DNA from: an uncultured Roseburia sp.
GTDB taxonomy: Bacteria; Bacillota; Clostridia; Lachnospirales; Lachnospiraceae
Direction: 5' to 3'
DNA length: 64,000 bases
Assembly (NCBI GenBank): GCA_947174805.1
Contig: CAMWKH010000005.1
Coordinates: forward strand, 1-64,000
The notes under the pieces were generated by a model. The model ran no database searches and was not told where the DNA came from. It saw nothing but the letters and a program-made list of their open reading frames with translations. Numbering within the stretch: the stretch's first letter is position 1; every line of letters starts with the position of its first letter. Positions 38,240 through 46,960 of this stretch are shown one piece after another. The translations under genes and the position numbers were made by a program.

Positions 38240-39583
38240 CTACCTTCCCATTTTTTTATAAAAATGGATATAAAACGGCACGCAGACAAAAAATGTCGCC
38301 ACATCCGCTATGGGCTGCGCCACTTCTATTCCTATTATACCAAAGAATTTTGGAAAAAGAAAGATGACAGGCAAAAAAAACACACCCTGACGGCAGGCTG
38401 CAAGAAATGTGCTGATTCCAGATTTCCCCACCGCCTGGAACACCATATTGCACACAATTCCCAACGGCATAAAAGGCATTGCCGCACTCTGCAGCCGCAG
38501 CGCTCTCACTCCGATTTCCGCTACTTCCTTTTCTCCGGTGCCAAACCACTCCATAAGCCAAGGTGCAAAAACATATAAGAGCGCCCCCATCCCCACCATG
38601 CCAAGACTTCCCGCTGTCAGGGTGAAGGTGCAGGAAGTTTTTACCCGCTCCTGTTTCCCCGCCCCATAATTATACCCTGCCACAGGTTGGAATCCCTGGC
38701 CAAAACCAATCAAGGCACAGAATACTACCATGAAAATTTTACCCACAATGGACATAGCCGCCACCACCGAATCCCCCTGCACCGCTGCGGCGCGGTTTAG
38801 GGCCACCGCCGCCACACTGGCAAGGCCCTGACGGAAAAAGGATGGCATACCGTTTATCAAAAACACTTTATATATAGAAAGTTTTCTTCCTACATTCCCG
38901 GGGGAAAAACAGATTACCGTTTTTTTCAGAAGATAAAAAGACAAAAGAACCGCAAATCCGACGATCTGGCCCAGGGCAGTGGCCAGGGCGGCACCCTGAA
39001 TCCCCATGTTAAAGTAAAAGATAAACAGCGGATCTAAGGCTACATTAATCACTCCCCCTGCTCCAATTCCAATCATGGAATATTTGGTTTTCGCCTCTGC
39101 CCGCAAAAGATTATTCAGCACAAAGGAAGCCATCATCACCGGGGACGCATACAGTATTATTCTGGCATAGTCCAGGGCAAAAGGAAGTATTGTTTTGGTA
39201 GCCCCTAAAAATATCAGTAAATCTTCAAGGAATAAAAGGGAGAGAATGGAAAACACTGCTCCTGAAAGGATAGCGGCCATCAGGGCGGAACTGGCCACCT
39301 TCTTTGCTTCCTCCTCTTTCTTTTTCCCCAGCAGACGGGAAATGGTGCTTCCCGCCCCCATCCCCAGAGTGAAACCTATGGCCTGTATCATTGCCATAAG
39401 GGAAAACACAATGCCGATGGCCCCGGAAGCCGCTGTTCCCAGCTTTGTGACAAAATAGGTATCTACCAGATTATATGCAGAAGTAATCAACATGCTAATC
39501 ACTGTGGGCACGGCAAGAACCGTAACAAGCCTTGGGACAGGTGTCTCCGTCATCTTTTTGTACTGGGTGTCATTACTATTCAT
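38240..39583 (-). CDS. MATE-family efflux protein
   Basis: Cation-coupled drug/metabolite exporter of the MATE (MatE) superfamily with twelve hydrophobic segments over 447 residues. Characteristic early motifs are PTVISMLITSAYNLVDTYFV and GMGAGSTISRLLGKK. In the second half the repeated MATE fold shows GFGQGFQPVAGYNYGA. The start at 39583 (MNSNDTQYKK) has an AAAGGAG site 7 nt upstream; an in-frame ATG six codons earlier has none. Substrate unknown. It stands alone between the surface locus and the thiazole genes. Confidence 0.93.
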   Translation of the reverse strand: MNSNDTQYKKMTETPVPRLVTVLAVPTVISMLITSAYNLVDTYFVTKLGTAASGAIGIVFSLMAMIQAIGFTLGMGAGSTISRLLGKKKEEEAKKVASSALMAAILSGAVFSILSLLFLEDLLIFLGATKTILPFALDYARIILYASPVMMASFVLNNLLRAEAKTKYSMIGIGAGGVINVALDPLFIFYFNMGIQGAALATALGQIVGFAVLLSFYLLKKTVICFSPGNVGRKLSIYKVFLINGMPSFFRQGLASVAAVALNRAAAVQGDSVVAAMSIVGKIFMVVFCALIGFGQGFQPVAGYNYGAGKQERVKTSCTFTLTAGSLGMVGMGALLYVFAPWLMEWFGTGEKEVAEIGVRALRLQSAAMPFMPLGIVCNMVFQAVGKSGISTFLAACRQGVFFLPVIFLFPKFFGIIGIEVAQPIADVATFFVCVPFYIHFYKKMGR

Positions 39584-39663
39584 AAGGTTTCTCCTTTCCA
39601 TCCCTTGCCGTCATATTTTAACCCATTTCACCAAATTTTATGAAAAGCAGTAAAATTCCCCAG

Positions 39664-40257
39664 TCAGAACGTATCCAACTCAAAGTCCTCCCCCATGCAT
39701 TCCGACATCATGCAGTATCCCGCCGCCCCAGCCTCTAGCACCTGCTGCCTGTTGTTTAGATGTATCCCTCCAAGACCATACACAGGAATTTTTGAGTCCC
39801 GGCAGACTTGGCGCAAAACTTCAATGCCTTTGGGGGCAATCCCTTTTTTACAATCCGTTTCAAACACATGCCCAAAGGTCACATAAGCCGCCCCCAAAGC
39901 CTCCGCCTCTTTTACCTGCGCCATGGAATGAGTGGAAACCCCCACTTTCTTAAAGTTTTTCAAATATGTTTTGTACTGGCAGGCCCTGTCCAAAGGCAGA
40001 TGAATGTACTTTGCCCCCTGTTCCGCCGCCTCTTTTACAAAAAAATGCCAGATAAGGTGTGCATGATATTTGAAAGAAATCTCCTGCACCTTAAGAGCCA
40101 GGGATACATATTCTTCTGGAGATACATCTTTTTCCCTGAGTATCAGTTTTTTCACCCCCGCCTGATATACTTTCTCTATCTGCCGTAAAAAATCCCCCCT
40201 CACCAGTTTTCTGTTTGTTACGGCGATTATATTTTCATCAAACATAGACATAATCAC
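39664..40257 (-). CDS. tenI: Thiazole tautomerase TenI-like
   Basis: TIM-barrel protein of the ThiE/TenI superfamily. It carries the TenI-type motif YVTFGHVFETDCKKG with the tautomerase His130, and a C-terminal phosphate loop VYGLGGI...GAAGYCMMS. It lacks the INDR motif of thiamine phosphate synthase, reading LIWHFFVKEAA there, so TenI (aromatising the thiazole made by ThiG) is more likely than ThiE. It overlaps thiH by 20 bp. Starts at 40257 (GTG), 40251 or 40245 (both ATG) are all possible, none with a clear ribosome site; coupling to thiH is likely. Confidence 0.82.
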   Translation of the reverse strand: MIMSMFDENIIAVTNRKLVRGDFLRQIEKVYQAGVKKLILREKDVSPEEYVSLALKVQEISFKYHAHLIWHFFVKEAAEQGAKYIHLPLDRACQYKTYLKNFKKVGVSTHSMAQVKEAEALGAAYVTFGHVFETDCKKGIAPKGIEVLRQVCRDSKIPVYGLGGIHLNNRQQVLEAGAAGYCMMSECMGEDFELDTF

Positions 40258-41395
40258 TCATCACCGGCTGCATCCCCGCCTGTTCTATGGCGTGAAACAC
40301 TTCCTCCACGCTCCTGCCGTCGGAAATTTCAAACTGTTCATCCCCTTTTGAATCTTCCCCCTCCAAATGTTCCCCGATTCCCACGGAAACTCCTGCAGAA
40401 ATTTTCGTAGCGGCAATGCCAATCAGGTTATCCCGCACCCTTTCACATTCCCTGGTGGATATAGTAATGCTGGCAAAGGGCATAAAAATCCGGTAAGCAC
40501 ACACCACCTGCAAAAGCTGGGCTTCATGGACGTCTCCTGGATTTATTTTTTCATTTGTGAGAATAGGGCGGAGCCTTGGGCAGGAGAAGGCGATTTCCGC
40601 ATGGGGATATTTCTGCTGCAGGAGATAGGCATGATACCCGGCTGCCAGGGCGTCTTTCCTGAAATCGGAAAGGCCCAAAAGCGCCCCAAAACCAACGCCC
40701 CGCATTCCTCCCCGAATGGCCCTCTCCTGAGCATTGATGCGGTAAGGAAAGCTTCTTTTATGGCCCGAAAGATGCAGCCTTTCATATTTGTCCGAATCGT
40801 ATGTCTCCTGAAACACGGTCACATAATCAGCGCCGCACCCGTGGAGATAGGCATATTCCTCTGTATTTACAGGATAAATCTCAAGACCGATTACTTTAAA
40901 ATATTTCCTTGCCATTTTAACCGCCTCGCCGATATATTCCACATCCGACATTTTCCGGCTCTCCCCAGTGAGAATCAAAATTTCTTCCAGGCCGGATGCG
41001 GATACAGCCTTCATTTCCTCCTCAACCTCCTGAGGCTTTAACCTGGCACGCTTTATGTTGTTGTGACAGTTAAACCCGCAGTAAATACAATAATTTTCGC
41101 AGTAATTTGCTATGTAAAGAGGCGTAAACATATAAACGGAATTGCCAAAATGCTTTCTCGTCTCCCCCCGGGCCTTCTGGGCCATCTCCTCCAAAAACTT
41201 CTCCGCCGCAGGGGATAAAAGAGCCTCAAACTCTTCCATTCCGCAGTTTTCCTTCGCCAGCGCCGCTTTTACCTCTTTTTCCGTATAAGCATGATAATCA
41301 TAGGCTTCCATCCTTTTTATCACTTTCCGGGGGATATCCGTATCAATCCGCTCCATCCCCTCCTGATAAGCCATGTGGTCTGTCCTTTTTTCCAT
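40238..41395 (-). CDS. thiH: 2-iminoacetate synthase ThiH
   Basis: Radical-SAM enzyme that splits tyrosine to dehydroglycine for thiazole synthesis, the anaerobic alternative to glycine oxidase ThiO. The iron-sulfur cluster cysteines are Cys99, Cys103 and Cys106 in NYCENYCIYCGF. The 385 residues and the ITISTRECERVRDN segment near the C-terminus fit ThiH. It starts 1 bp after the thiSG stop. Its presence agrees with an anaerobic host. Confidence 0.95.
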   Translation of the reverse strand: MEKRTDHMAYQEGMERIDTDIPRKVIKRMEAYDYHAYTEKEVKAALAKENCGMEEFEALLSPAAEKFLEEMAQKARGETRKHFGNSVYMFTPLYIANYCENYCIYCGFNCHNNIKRARLKPQEVEEEMKAVSASGLEEILILTGESRKMSDVEYIGEAVKMARKYFKVIGLEIYPVNTEEYAYLHGCGADYVTVFQETYDSDKYERLHLSGHKRSFPYRINAQERAIRGGMRGVGFGALLGLSDFRKDALAAGYHAYLLQQKYPHAEIAFSCPRLRPILTNEKINPGDVHEAQLLQVVCAYRIFMPFASITISTRECERVRDNLIGIAATKISAGVSVGIGEHLEGEDSKGDEQFEISDGRSVEEVFHAIEQAGMQPVMSDYVYV

Positions 41396-41396
41396 C

Positions 41397-42368
41397 TTAA
41401 TTTTCCTCCCTTAAAAATCCTGTCAGGGGAGAAGAAGGGGACGCCCCTTTGAAAAGCACTCTCCCCATCCCTGCAAGATACGCTTTCCTCCCCGCTTCGA
41501 CAGCCTGCCGCATAGCCTCCGCCATAAGGGGGATATCCCCCGCCGTGGCAACAGCCGTGTTGCTCATCACCGCAGCAGCCCCCATCTCCATAGCCTCACA
41601 TGCCTGAGACGGACAGCCGATTCCTGCATCCACAATAATAGGCAAATCTATCTCATCAATTAGAATCTGAATAAATTCTTTGGTGCAGAGCCCTTTGTTA
41701 GAGCCGATTGGCGCCCCAAGGGGCATAATGCAGGCCGCTCCCCCATCCCTCAAATCTCTTGCCGCGTTTAAATCCGGGTACATATAGGGCATTACCACAA
41801 ATCCCTCCTTGGAGAGAATTTCCGTGGCCCGAATCGTCTCCTGATTGTCCGGTAAAAGATATTTTGAATCCCGCATAATCTCAATTTTCACAAAATCGCC
41901 ACAGCCAATTTCTCTGGAAAGCCTTGCAATCCGCACCGCCTCCTCCGCATTCCTTGCTCCTGAGGTATTGGGCAGAAGCGTGACGCCCTCGGGGATATAA
42001 TCCATGATATTTGCAATGCCTCCCTGATTTGCCCTGCGAAGAGCCAAAGTTATAATCTGTGCCCCTGCCTGCTCCACCGCTGCGGAAATCAACTCCAGGG
42101 AATATTTGCCGGAACCCAAAATAAATCTGGAGGAAAATTCATGCTCCCCTAAACGCCAGGTATCTTTTTCCTCCCCGCCTCCCATAAACGTAAGGATTTC
42201 CACCACATCCCCCTCTTTCAGCTGATAGGCCTCATAGCTCTCCTTTGCAATGATCTCCCCATTGACCTCCACCGCCACCAGTTCAGGCCGATGGTTCTTT
42301 TCCCTTAAAAGGCCTGCCACGTGTTCTGCCCTTGTGCCATAGGATTTTCCGTTTAATGTAATGTTCAT
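41397..42368 (-). CDS. thiSG: ThiS-ThiG fusion: sulfur carrier and thiazole synthase
   Basis: One uninterrupted 323-codon frame. Residues 1-65 are a complete ThiS ([10 protein letters not shown]...[11 protein letters not shown]) whose C-terminal Gly-Gly is normally the thiocarboxylate carrier. Residues 68-323 are a full ThiG with Schiff-base Lys161 in DFVKIEIM and phosphate motifs [11 protein letters not shown] and AVMSNTAV. The ribosome-site-like GGGGAGGAAAAAG lies exactly where a separate thiG would start, but no ATG, GTG or TTG follows it. ThiS must have a free C-terminus to be adenylated by ThiF, so cleavage or another sulfur route would be needed. ThiF is not in the window. Confidence 0.9.
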   Translation of the reverse strand: MNITLNGKSYGTRAEHVAGLLREKNHRPELVAVEVNGEIIAKESYEAYQLKEGDVVEILTFMGGGEEKDTWRLGEHEFSSRFILGSGKYSLELISAAVEQAGAQIITLALRRANQGGIANIMDYIPEGVTLLPNTSGARNAEEAVRIARLSREIGCGDFVKIEIMRDSKYLLPDNQETIRATEILSKEGFVVMPYMYPDLNAARDLRDGGAACIMPLGAPIGSNKGLCTKEFIQILIDEIDLPIIVDAGIGCPSQACEAMEMGAAAVMSNTAVATAGDIPLMAEAMRQAVEAGRKAYLAGMGRVLFKGASPSSPLTGFLREEN

Positions 42369-42403
42369 GTCTTCTCCTCTCTAATGCTTTCTGTTTTTGA
42401 AAC

Positions 42404-42458
42404 AAAAAAAGGTTCGCGAAAAGATACACCCGCGGTGGTGTACCCCTTCGTGAACCTT
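42404..42458 (-). promoter_or_regulatory. Terminator-bearing leader of thiSG
   Basis: In RNA sense AAGGTTCACGAA-GGGGTACACC-ACCGC-GGGTGTATC-TTTTCGCGAACCTT followed by TTTTTTG. This long near-perfect hairpin with a U-tract lies between the thiSG promoter and its start, so it should stop most transcription unless relieved. The TPP-riboswitch words CTGAGA and ACCTGATC are absent. I recall a candidate RNA motif named after thiS in comparative-genomics surveys but cannot confirm a match. Confidence 0.65.
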
Positions 42459-42499
42459 ATCGTTTCACTCTGATTACCATATTTAGTTTCTGCACAAAA

Positions 42500-42528
42500 A
42501 TAATATCACAGTGCTGAAAAAATGGCAA
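42500..42528 (-). promoter_or_regulatory. Promoter of thiSG-thiH-tenI
   Basis: Minus-strand TTGCCA, 17-nt spacer, TATTAT. It lies between the helD stop and the leader hairpin, which shows that the hairpin is part of the thi transcript and not merely the helD terminator. Confidence 0.7.
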
Positions 42529-42557
42529 GAACTTAATCTTAAGTTTCTCTACCGAAA

Positions 42558-44606
42558 TTATGGCTCCACGCCATAAAGCCTCAAAACGTGCAGCGCCCTG
42601 GTGGAATTAATATACAACGCCTGTCTGTGAAGCGGCGTGACATAATCCTGGACATCCGGCACAAACACCCCGTCAAATTCCAGCCCCTTTGCCAGATAAA
42701 AGGGCATCACGGAAATTCCCCGGTTAAATTTCATAGAATCTTTCGTCAGAAGATACAAATCCAGTTTTAGGTCTTCCTTTTTTAATCTGTCATAGGCTTC
42801 TTTTGCCCTGTCCGCATCCAGGCAAAGCACCGAGAGCGTATCAAACTCCCCGCTGCCAGCCAAATCTTCCGCCAGTTTTACAAACATTTCATCCCGGTCC
42901 GAAAAAGACAGGGTCAACGGTTCTTCCCCATGCCTGGCCACGCTCCAAGTATCTTCCTCCCCCACCAGTTTATTGGCAAAAGAGGTTATTTCCGTTGTGG
43001 AGCGGTAACTTTTACTTAATTCTAAGATATGCACATCTCTTCCAAAAATTTTGGGCAGAAATTTCAGCACATCCTGATAAGTCCCGGCCATAGTCTGCAC
43101 CTTATCTCCCAAAATTGTCATGGGACAGTGAAACATTTTTTCCAGGAGAACATACTGCAGGTAGGTATAGTCCTGCATTTCGTCAATAATCAGATGTTTT
43201 ACCTCCCGCCCCGGCTTCTGCTCAAACAGTGCATAATCCAGATAAATCATAGGATATACATCCTCATACCGTAAAATTTTCTTCTCCCTGTCCAGGGGCT
43301 CTCTTCCAGATTCCTCCAGGAAACGGTTATATAATTCCGCCAGATTTTTTGTCTCATACATGGCGTCAAACCCCTGCAAAATCTCCTCACGCTCTTCCTG
43401 ATCCAAATCTTTTCCCTTCAAAGTTTCAAAGTCGTCAATAAAGTATTCCCCTATTTTTTTCATTCGGGATAAAATGGGGACATCCGCCATTTTTTCATAG
43501 AAATATTTTGCTATTTCCTCCTCTTTCATTTCACTTTTCTTATATTGAAAATCGGAAAAATTTACAATTTCCCACTCCAATGCCAGCACAAAGCCGTTCA
43601 GCTCCTCTATATACTCCTTGGTCTGCTTATAATCTGCTTCCCCGGTGGAGGGAATCAGGTTTTTTTCAAGAAAATATTCCTCCGGCATTTCTTTGTGCAG
43701 CGATTTTTCCAACTCGTCATACCTGTCTTCCGCCTCCCCATACCGCCGGAGTTTTCTGTATGCAAAATCATCAAAAGTCATTTCGCAAATATTTTCTTCC
43801 CCAAGCTCCGGCAATATTCTTGAAATATAGTCTGCAAATATGTTGTTGGGGGATAAAATCAATACCTGTGCAGCGTTAAGGCTTCCTCGGTTATGGTACA
43901 AAAGATAGGCAATCCTGTGCAGCGCCACAGAAGTTTTTCCGCTCCCGGCACACCCCTGGACCGCAAGAATCCTGTGAGCCTTGTCTCTTACAATGCTGTT
44001 TTGCTCTCTCTGAATCGTTGTGACAATATTTTTAAGTTTGGCATCCGCATGTTCACACAGTGCCTGCTGTAAAATTTCGTCGTCGATATTCATTTCATTT
44101 TCCAGCACATATACCAGCCTGCCGTTTTTAATCTTGTACTGTTTCTTTTTGGTAATCTCCCCTTTTATCATACCGGCAGGAGCCTGAAACTGAGCCTCCC
44201 CCTGGTCATAGTCATAAAAAAGCCCTGACACCGGGGCACGCCAGTCAAAAACGTAAGGATTGTCCGCCCGGCCTCTCGCCAGGTTTGCTATGCCAATATA
44301 ATACACCTCCGGGGTATCCTCCCCCTCATAGCAGAAATCCACCCTGCCGAAATAAGGGGAATAAAGCATTTTCTCATAACGGCAGCGTTCCTTCACATAG
44401 TCTCCCTGCTCCTTAAGCCTGGCCTTTACCGCATTGGTGTTGTCAAATAGCTCGTATCCATACTCGTCAAACTCATTATAATTTTCCCAAAAATATTGAT
44501 GCATGTTCTCAATATCTTTCTCATTCCCCGCCATTTTTTCATCTATCCTGGCAATTTTATCGTGAAGCACTTCTATCACAGATTCCAAATAGGCTTCTTC
44601 CCTCAT
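42558..44606 (-). CDS. helD: HelD-like RNA polymerase-associated helicase
   Basis: UvrD/Rep-type superfamily 1 ATPase. An N-terminal coiled coil (about residues 5-85) is followed by the HelD-specific region with FDWRAPVSGLFYD near 123. Walker A VQGCAGSGKTSVALHR is near 216, Walker B HLIIDEMQDYT near 490, and LSKSYRSTTEI and YLAKGLEFDGV are further motifs. In Bacillus, HelD removes stalled RNA polymerase from DNA and helps recycle it. At 682 residues it is shorter than Bacillus HelD. An AGGAGG site precedes the ATG, and a long structured leader lies upstream. Confidence 0.9.
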   Translation of the reverse strand: MREEAYLESVIEVLHDKIARIDEKMAGNEKDIENMHQYFWENYNEFDEYGYELFDNTNAVKARLKEQGDYVKERCRYEKMLYSPYFGRVDFCYEGEDTPEVYYIGIANLARGRADNPYVFDWRAPVSGLFYDYDQGEAQFQAPAGMIKGEITKKKQYKIKNGRLVYVLENEMNIDDEILQQALCEHADAKLKNIVTTIQREQNSIVRDKAHRILAVQGCAGSGKTSVALHRIAYLLYHNRGSLNAAQVLILSPNNIFADYISRILPELGEENICEMTFDDFAYRKLRRYGEAEDRYDELEKSLHKEMPEEYFLEKNLIPSTGEADYKQTKEYIEELNGFVLALEWEIVNFSDFQYKKSEMKEEEIAKYFYEKMADVPILSRMKKIGEYFIDDFETLKGKDLDQEEREEILQGFDAMYETKNLAELYNRFLEESGREPLDREKKILRYEDVYPMIYLDYALFEQKPGREVKHLIIDEMQDYTYLQYVLLEKMFHCPMTILGDKVQTMAGTYQDVLKFLPKIFGRDVHILELSKSYRSTTEITSFANKLVGEEDTWSVARHGEEPLTLSFSDRDEMFVKLAEDLAGSGEFDTLSVLCLDADRAKEAYDRLKKEDLKLDLYLLTKDSMKFNRGISVMPFYLAKGLEFDGVFVPDVQDYVTPLHRQALYINSTRALHVLRLYGVEP

Positions 44607-44631
44607 CTTATCCTCCTGCTTTTGATAAGTC

Positions 44632-44763
44632 TTAAGGAAACGCTGATGAAAGCGTTTCCTGCGCCGGATTTGCGCTGCGAAGCAGCATTTTCCGCTGCAA
44701 ATCCGTGCGCATCCACCGGAGGTTCTGAGGAAGCGATGATTTAATCAGCGCTTCCTCAGAATA
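44632..44763. repeat. Three-hairpin inverted-repeat element in the helD leader
   Basis: Three adjacent stems: AGGAAACGCT/AGCGTTTCCT (44635-44660), GCGC..GGATTTGC/GCAAATCC..GCGC with an inner GCTGC-GAA-GCAGC (44661-44710), and a perfect 13-bp TTCTGAGGAAGCG/CGCTTCCTCAGAA (44723-44761). The outer hairpins share arms: AGGAARCGCTGAT on one end can pair with its counterpart at the other, giving an alternative closed fold. It lies entirely in the predicted helD 5' untranslated region. It could be a small mobile (MITE-like) element or a regulatory RNA. Confidence 0.6.
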
Positions 44764-44791
44764 TTATACCCACAATTCTTGTACAAATCAA
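44763..44791 (-). promoter_or_regulatory. Promoter of helD
   Basis: Minus-strand TTGATT, 17-nt spacer, TATAAT. Start expected near 44756, giving a leader of about 150 nt that contains the three-hairpin element. Overlaps the divergent promoter at 44779-44807. Confidence 0.7.
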
Positions 44792-44807
44792 ATACAACGT
44801 GTATACT
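44779..44807 (+). promoter_or_regulatory. Promoter of the DUF4422 gene
   Basis: TTGTAC, 17-nt spacer, TATACT. Its -35 region interleaves with the divergent helD -35, so the two promoters may compete. Confidence 0.65.
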
Positions 44808-44843
44808 TAAAAGAAAAAAACTGTAAAACGAAAGAGGTCTTTT

Positions 44844-45929
44844 ATGTCCACAGAAATATACACAATTACCCACAAACCTTTTACCCCTCCAAACGACCCC
44901 ATGTATATTCCCTTACATGTGGGCCGGGCCAAAAGCGTTGACCTTGGATTTTTAGGGGATGACACCGGGGAATCCATTTCAGCAGACAATCCATATTTTT
45001 GCGAGCTCACCGGCATGTACTGGATTTGGAAGAACCGGTGCAGCGCAGACTATATCGGCATATGCCATTACAGGCGTTATCTCATAAACGAAAAAGGCCG
45101 TCTCTTTACCCAGGCTGAACTACAGGACATTTTATCCAGATACGACATTGTCACCACAAAACTCCTTACATTAACCTGCTCCTACGAACAGGGATTTTCG
45201 GAAAACCACCACGGGAAAGATTTAAAAACCACGGCAGAGGTGATTCAGGAAAAATATCCGGAATATTACGAAACCTACCAAAAACTGGTAACAGGCCCCC
45301 ACACCTATTTTGGGAATATTTTTATCACTTCCAGAGAACTTTATTCCCAGTATTGCCAGTGGCTTTTTGACATTCTTTTTGAGGTAAAAAAGCGTACGGA
45401 TTTCACTGGATATAACAGTTACCAAAAACGGCTCTTTGGCTTTATATCCGAATTCCTTCAAACAGTGTGGATACAAAAAAACGGATGGAAAACCCGGGAA
45501 TGCATGGTGGGAATGTCCGGCGAAAAAATTGAGACAAGACAGTTAAAAGAAAAACTGGGAGAATTTTTTGCCGCCCGGGACTATGAAGGGGCAAAACAAT
45601 ATTTTTTAGACTGCTACAGCAAACGCCCGGATGTGCTAATGGAGGCTTCTGATATCACAGGAGAGCTACGGCTGTGCATGCAGATTATCTCCACCTGCAG
45701 TTTCGAGGATGAGGCAAAGGGCACATGTATTTTAGATTATATTAAGGATTACCATGGCCTGATTTCCCATTTCCATAATTTAAACCAGGCAGTCGCCCAC
45801 GAAATGGCAGGAAAAGCCTCCCCGGGAGAGAAGCTTTTCCTGTCCCACAGGAATCTGGCAAGCCCTCAGGCCGTACAGATTGCCAAAATGCTGTTAGCCC
45901 AGAAAGACCAGGAGATATCAGTCAAATAG
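44844..45929 (+). CDS. DUF4422 glycosyltransferase
   Basis: Protein of the DUF4422 family, linked to capsular or exopolysaccharide synthesis. Recognised by SADNPYFCELTGMYWIWKN (about residues 48-66) and YIGICHYRRYL (near 70), then PHTYFGNIFI and a C-terminal helical region (about 240-361) longer than the core domain. GAGG precedes the ATG by 7 nt. There are no neighbouring polysaccharide genes, so its acceptor is unknown. Its end overlaps the convergent cysteine-synthase-like gene by 12 bp. Confidence 0.85.
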   Translation: MSTEIYTITHKPFTPPNDPMYIPLHVGRAKSVDLGFLGDDTGESISADNPYFCELTGMYWIWKNRCSADYIGICHYRRYLINEKGRLFTQAELQDILSRYDIVTTKLLTLTCSYEQGFSENHHGKDLKTTAEVIQEKYPEYYETYQKLVTGPHTYFGNIFITSRELYSQYCQWLFDILFEVKKRTDFTGYNSYQKRLFGFISEFLQTVWIQKNGWKTRECMVGMSGEKIETRQLKEKLGEFFAARDYEGAKQYFLDCYSKRPDVLMEASDITGELRLCMQIISTCSFEDEAKGTCILDYIKDYHGLISHFHNLNQAVAHEMAGKASPGEKLFLSHRNLASPQAVQIAKMLLAQKDQEISVK

Positions 45930-46844
45930 CGGGGTGGAAAAATACCTCTCCGCTGTATCAGGTAAAACAGTAACCACCGTTTTTCCCCTCCCCAGCTTTT
46001 TTGCAAGGCGAAGAGCCGCCGCCACATTTGTCCCGCTGGAAATACCGCACATAATCCCCTCTTTTGAAGCCAAATCCTTTGCCGTCTGCAAGGCTTCCAC
46101 ATCTGAGATAATACAAATTTCCTGGTAAATCTGCTGGTTCAAAATCTCAGGAATCACACCGTCCCCGATTCCCATCTGCACATGGGTCCCAATGGAGCCT
46201 CCTGAGAGAATCGCCGCATCCTCCGGCTCCACCGCCCAGATTTCCATCCCCGGATTTTTTTCCTTTAACACTTCCCCAATCCCCGTTATGGTTCCCCCGG
46301 TTCCGATGCCGGAACAAAATCCATGAATTTCTCCATCCACCTGTTCCAATATCTCCTGACCTGTCTGTATCCTGTGAATCTGGGGATTTGCAGGATTTTC
46401 AAACTGCTGAGGGACAAATACGTTTCCGTCTTCTTCTGCCATGGCAAGGGCAGTATGTAAACATTCCTCAATACATTTCCCGATATTCCCGGAATCATGA
46501 ACCAAAATCACTTCCGCTCCATAATGTCCGATTAATTTTCTCCGCTCCTCACTGACAGAATCCGGCATAATAATTTTCACCGGATAACCTTTCACCGCCC
46601 CCACCAGAGCCAGGCCAATTCCCTGATTTCCGCTGGTAGGTTCCACAATAACGGTATTTGGGGTTATTTTCCCCTGCTTTTCTGCATTCTCTATCATATT
46701 GTAAGCCGTCCTGGTCTTTATGGAGCCTCCCACATTTAAGCCCTCAAACTTCACCAACACCTGTGCCATATCCTCTGTCACCATATGGTTTAACCGAATC
46801 ATAGGCGTTTGCCCCATAGCTTCCAGGATATTGTTACAAACCAT
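45918..46844 (-). CDS. Cysteine synthase-like PLP enzyme (variant motifs)
   Basis: Fold-type II beta-synthase resembling O-acetylserine sulfhydrylase CysK. The PLP lysine lies in GGSIKTRTAYNMI near residue 43, where CysK usually has SVKDR, and the substrate loop reads TSGNQGIG rather than TSGNTG. The phosphate loop GTGGTITG near 178 and CGISSGTN near 262 are conserved. The start at 46844 follows GGAGGG by 7 nt; an in-frame ATG five codons earlier overlaps that site. The motif changes suggest a subfamily that may use another nucleophile or amino acid; cysteine synthesis remains possible. Confidence 0.85.
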   Translation of the reverse strand: MVCNNILEAMGQTPMIRLNHMVTEDMAQVLVKFEGLNVGGSIKTRTAYNMIENAEKQGKITPNTVIVEPTSGNQGIGLALVGAVKGYPVKIIMPDSVSEERRKLIGHYGAEVILVHDSGNIGKCIEECLHTALAMAEEDGNVFVPQQFENPANPQIHRIQTGQEILEQVDGEIHGFCSGIGTGGTITGIGEVLKEKNPGMEIWAVEPEDAAILSGGSIGTHVQMGIGDGVIPEILNQQIYQEICIISDVEALQTAKDLASKEGIMCGISSGTNVAAALRLAKKLGRGKTVVTVLPDTAERYFSTPLFD

Positions 46845-46902
46845 AACTTTTCCCTCCATTTAAGATACATTTTCACATTTTCCTGCACCTTAGCACACAA
46901 AA

Positions 46903-46937
46903 CAGCAGAGCGTATCTTCTTCTGATTCGCTCTGCTG
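46903..46937 (-). terminator. Terminator of the YjfB-like gene
   Basis: CAGCAGAGCG and CGCTCTGCTG form a perfect 10-bp stem around a 15-nt loop, followed on the minus strand by TTTTG. Confidence 0.8.
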
Positions 46938-46960
46938 ACATCAGCTCATATGCACTTTCG

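Noticed and set aside
42369-42557. TPP riboswitch before the thiazole genes
   Set aside because: Expected at this position, but neither CTGAGA nor ACCTGATC core words occur; only a terminator hairpin is present.
44632-44763. Target-site duplication that would prove a mobile element
   Set aside because: No convincing direct repeat flanks the element, so insertion is not demonstrated.
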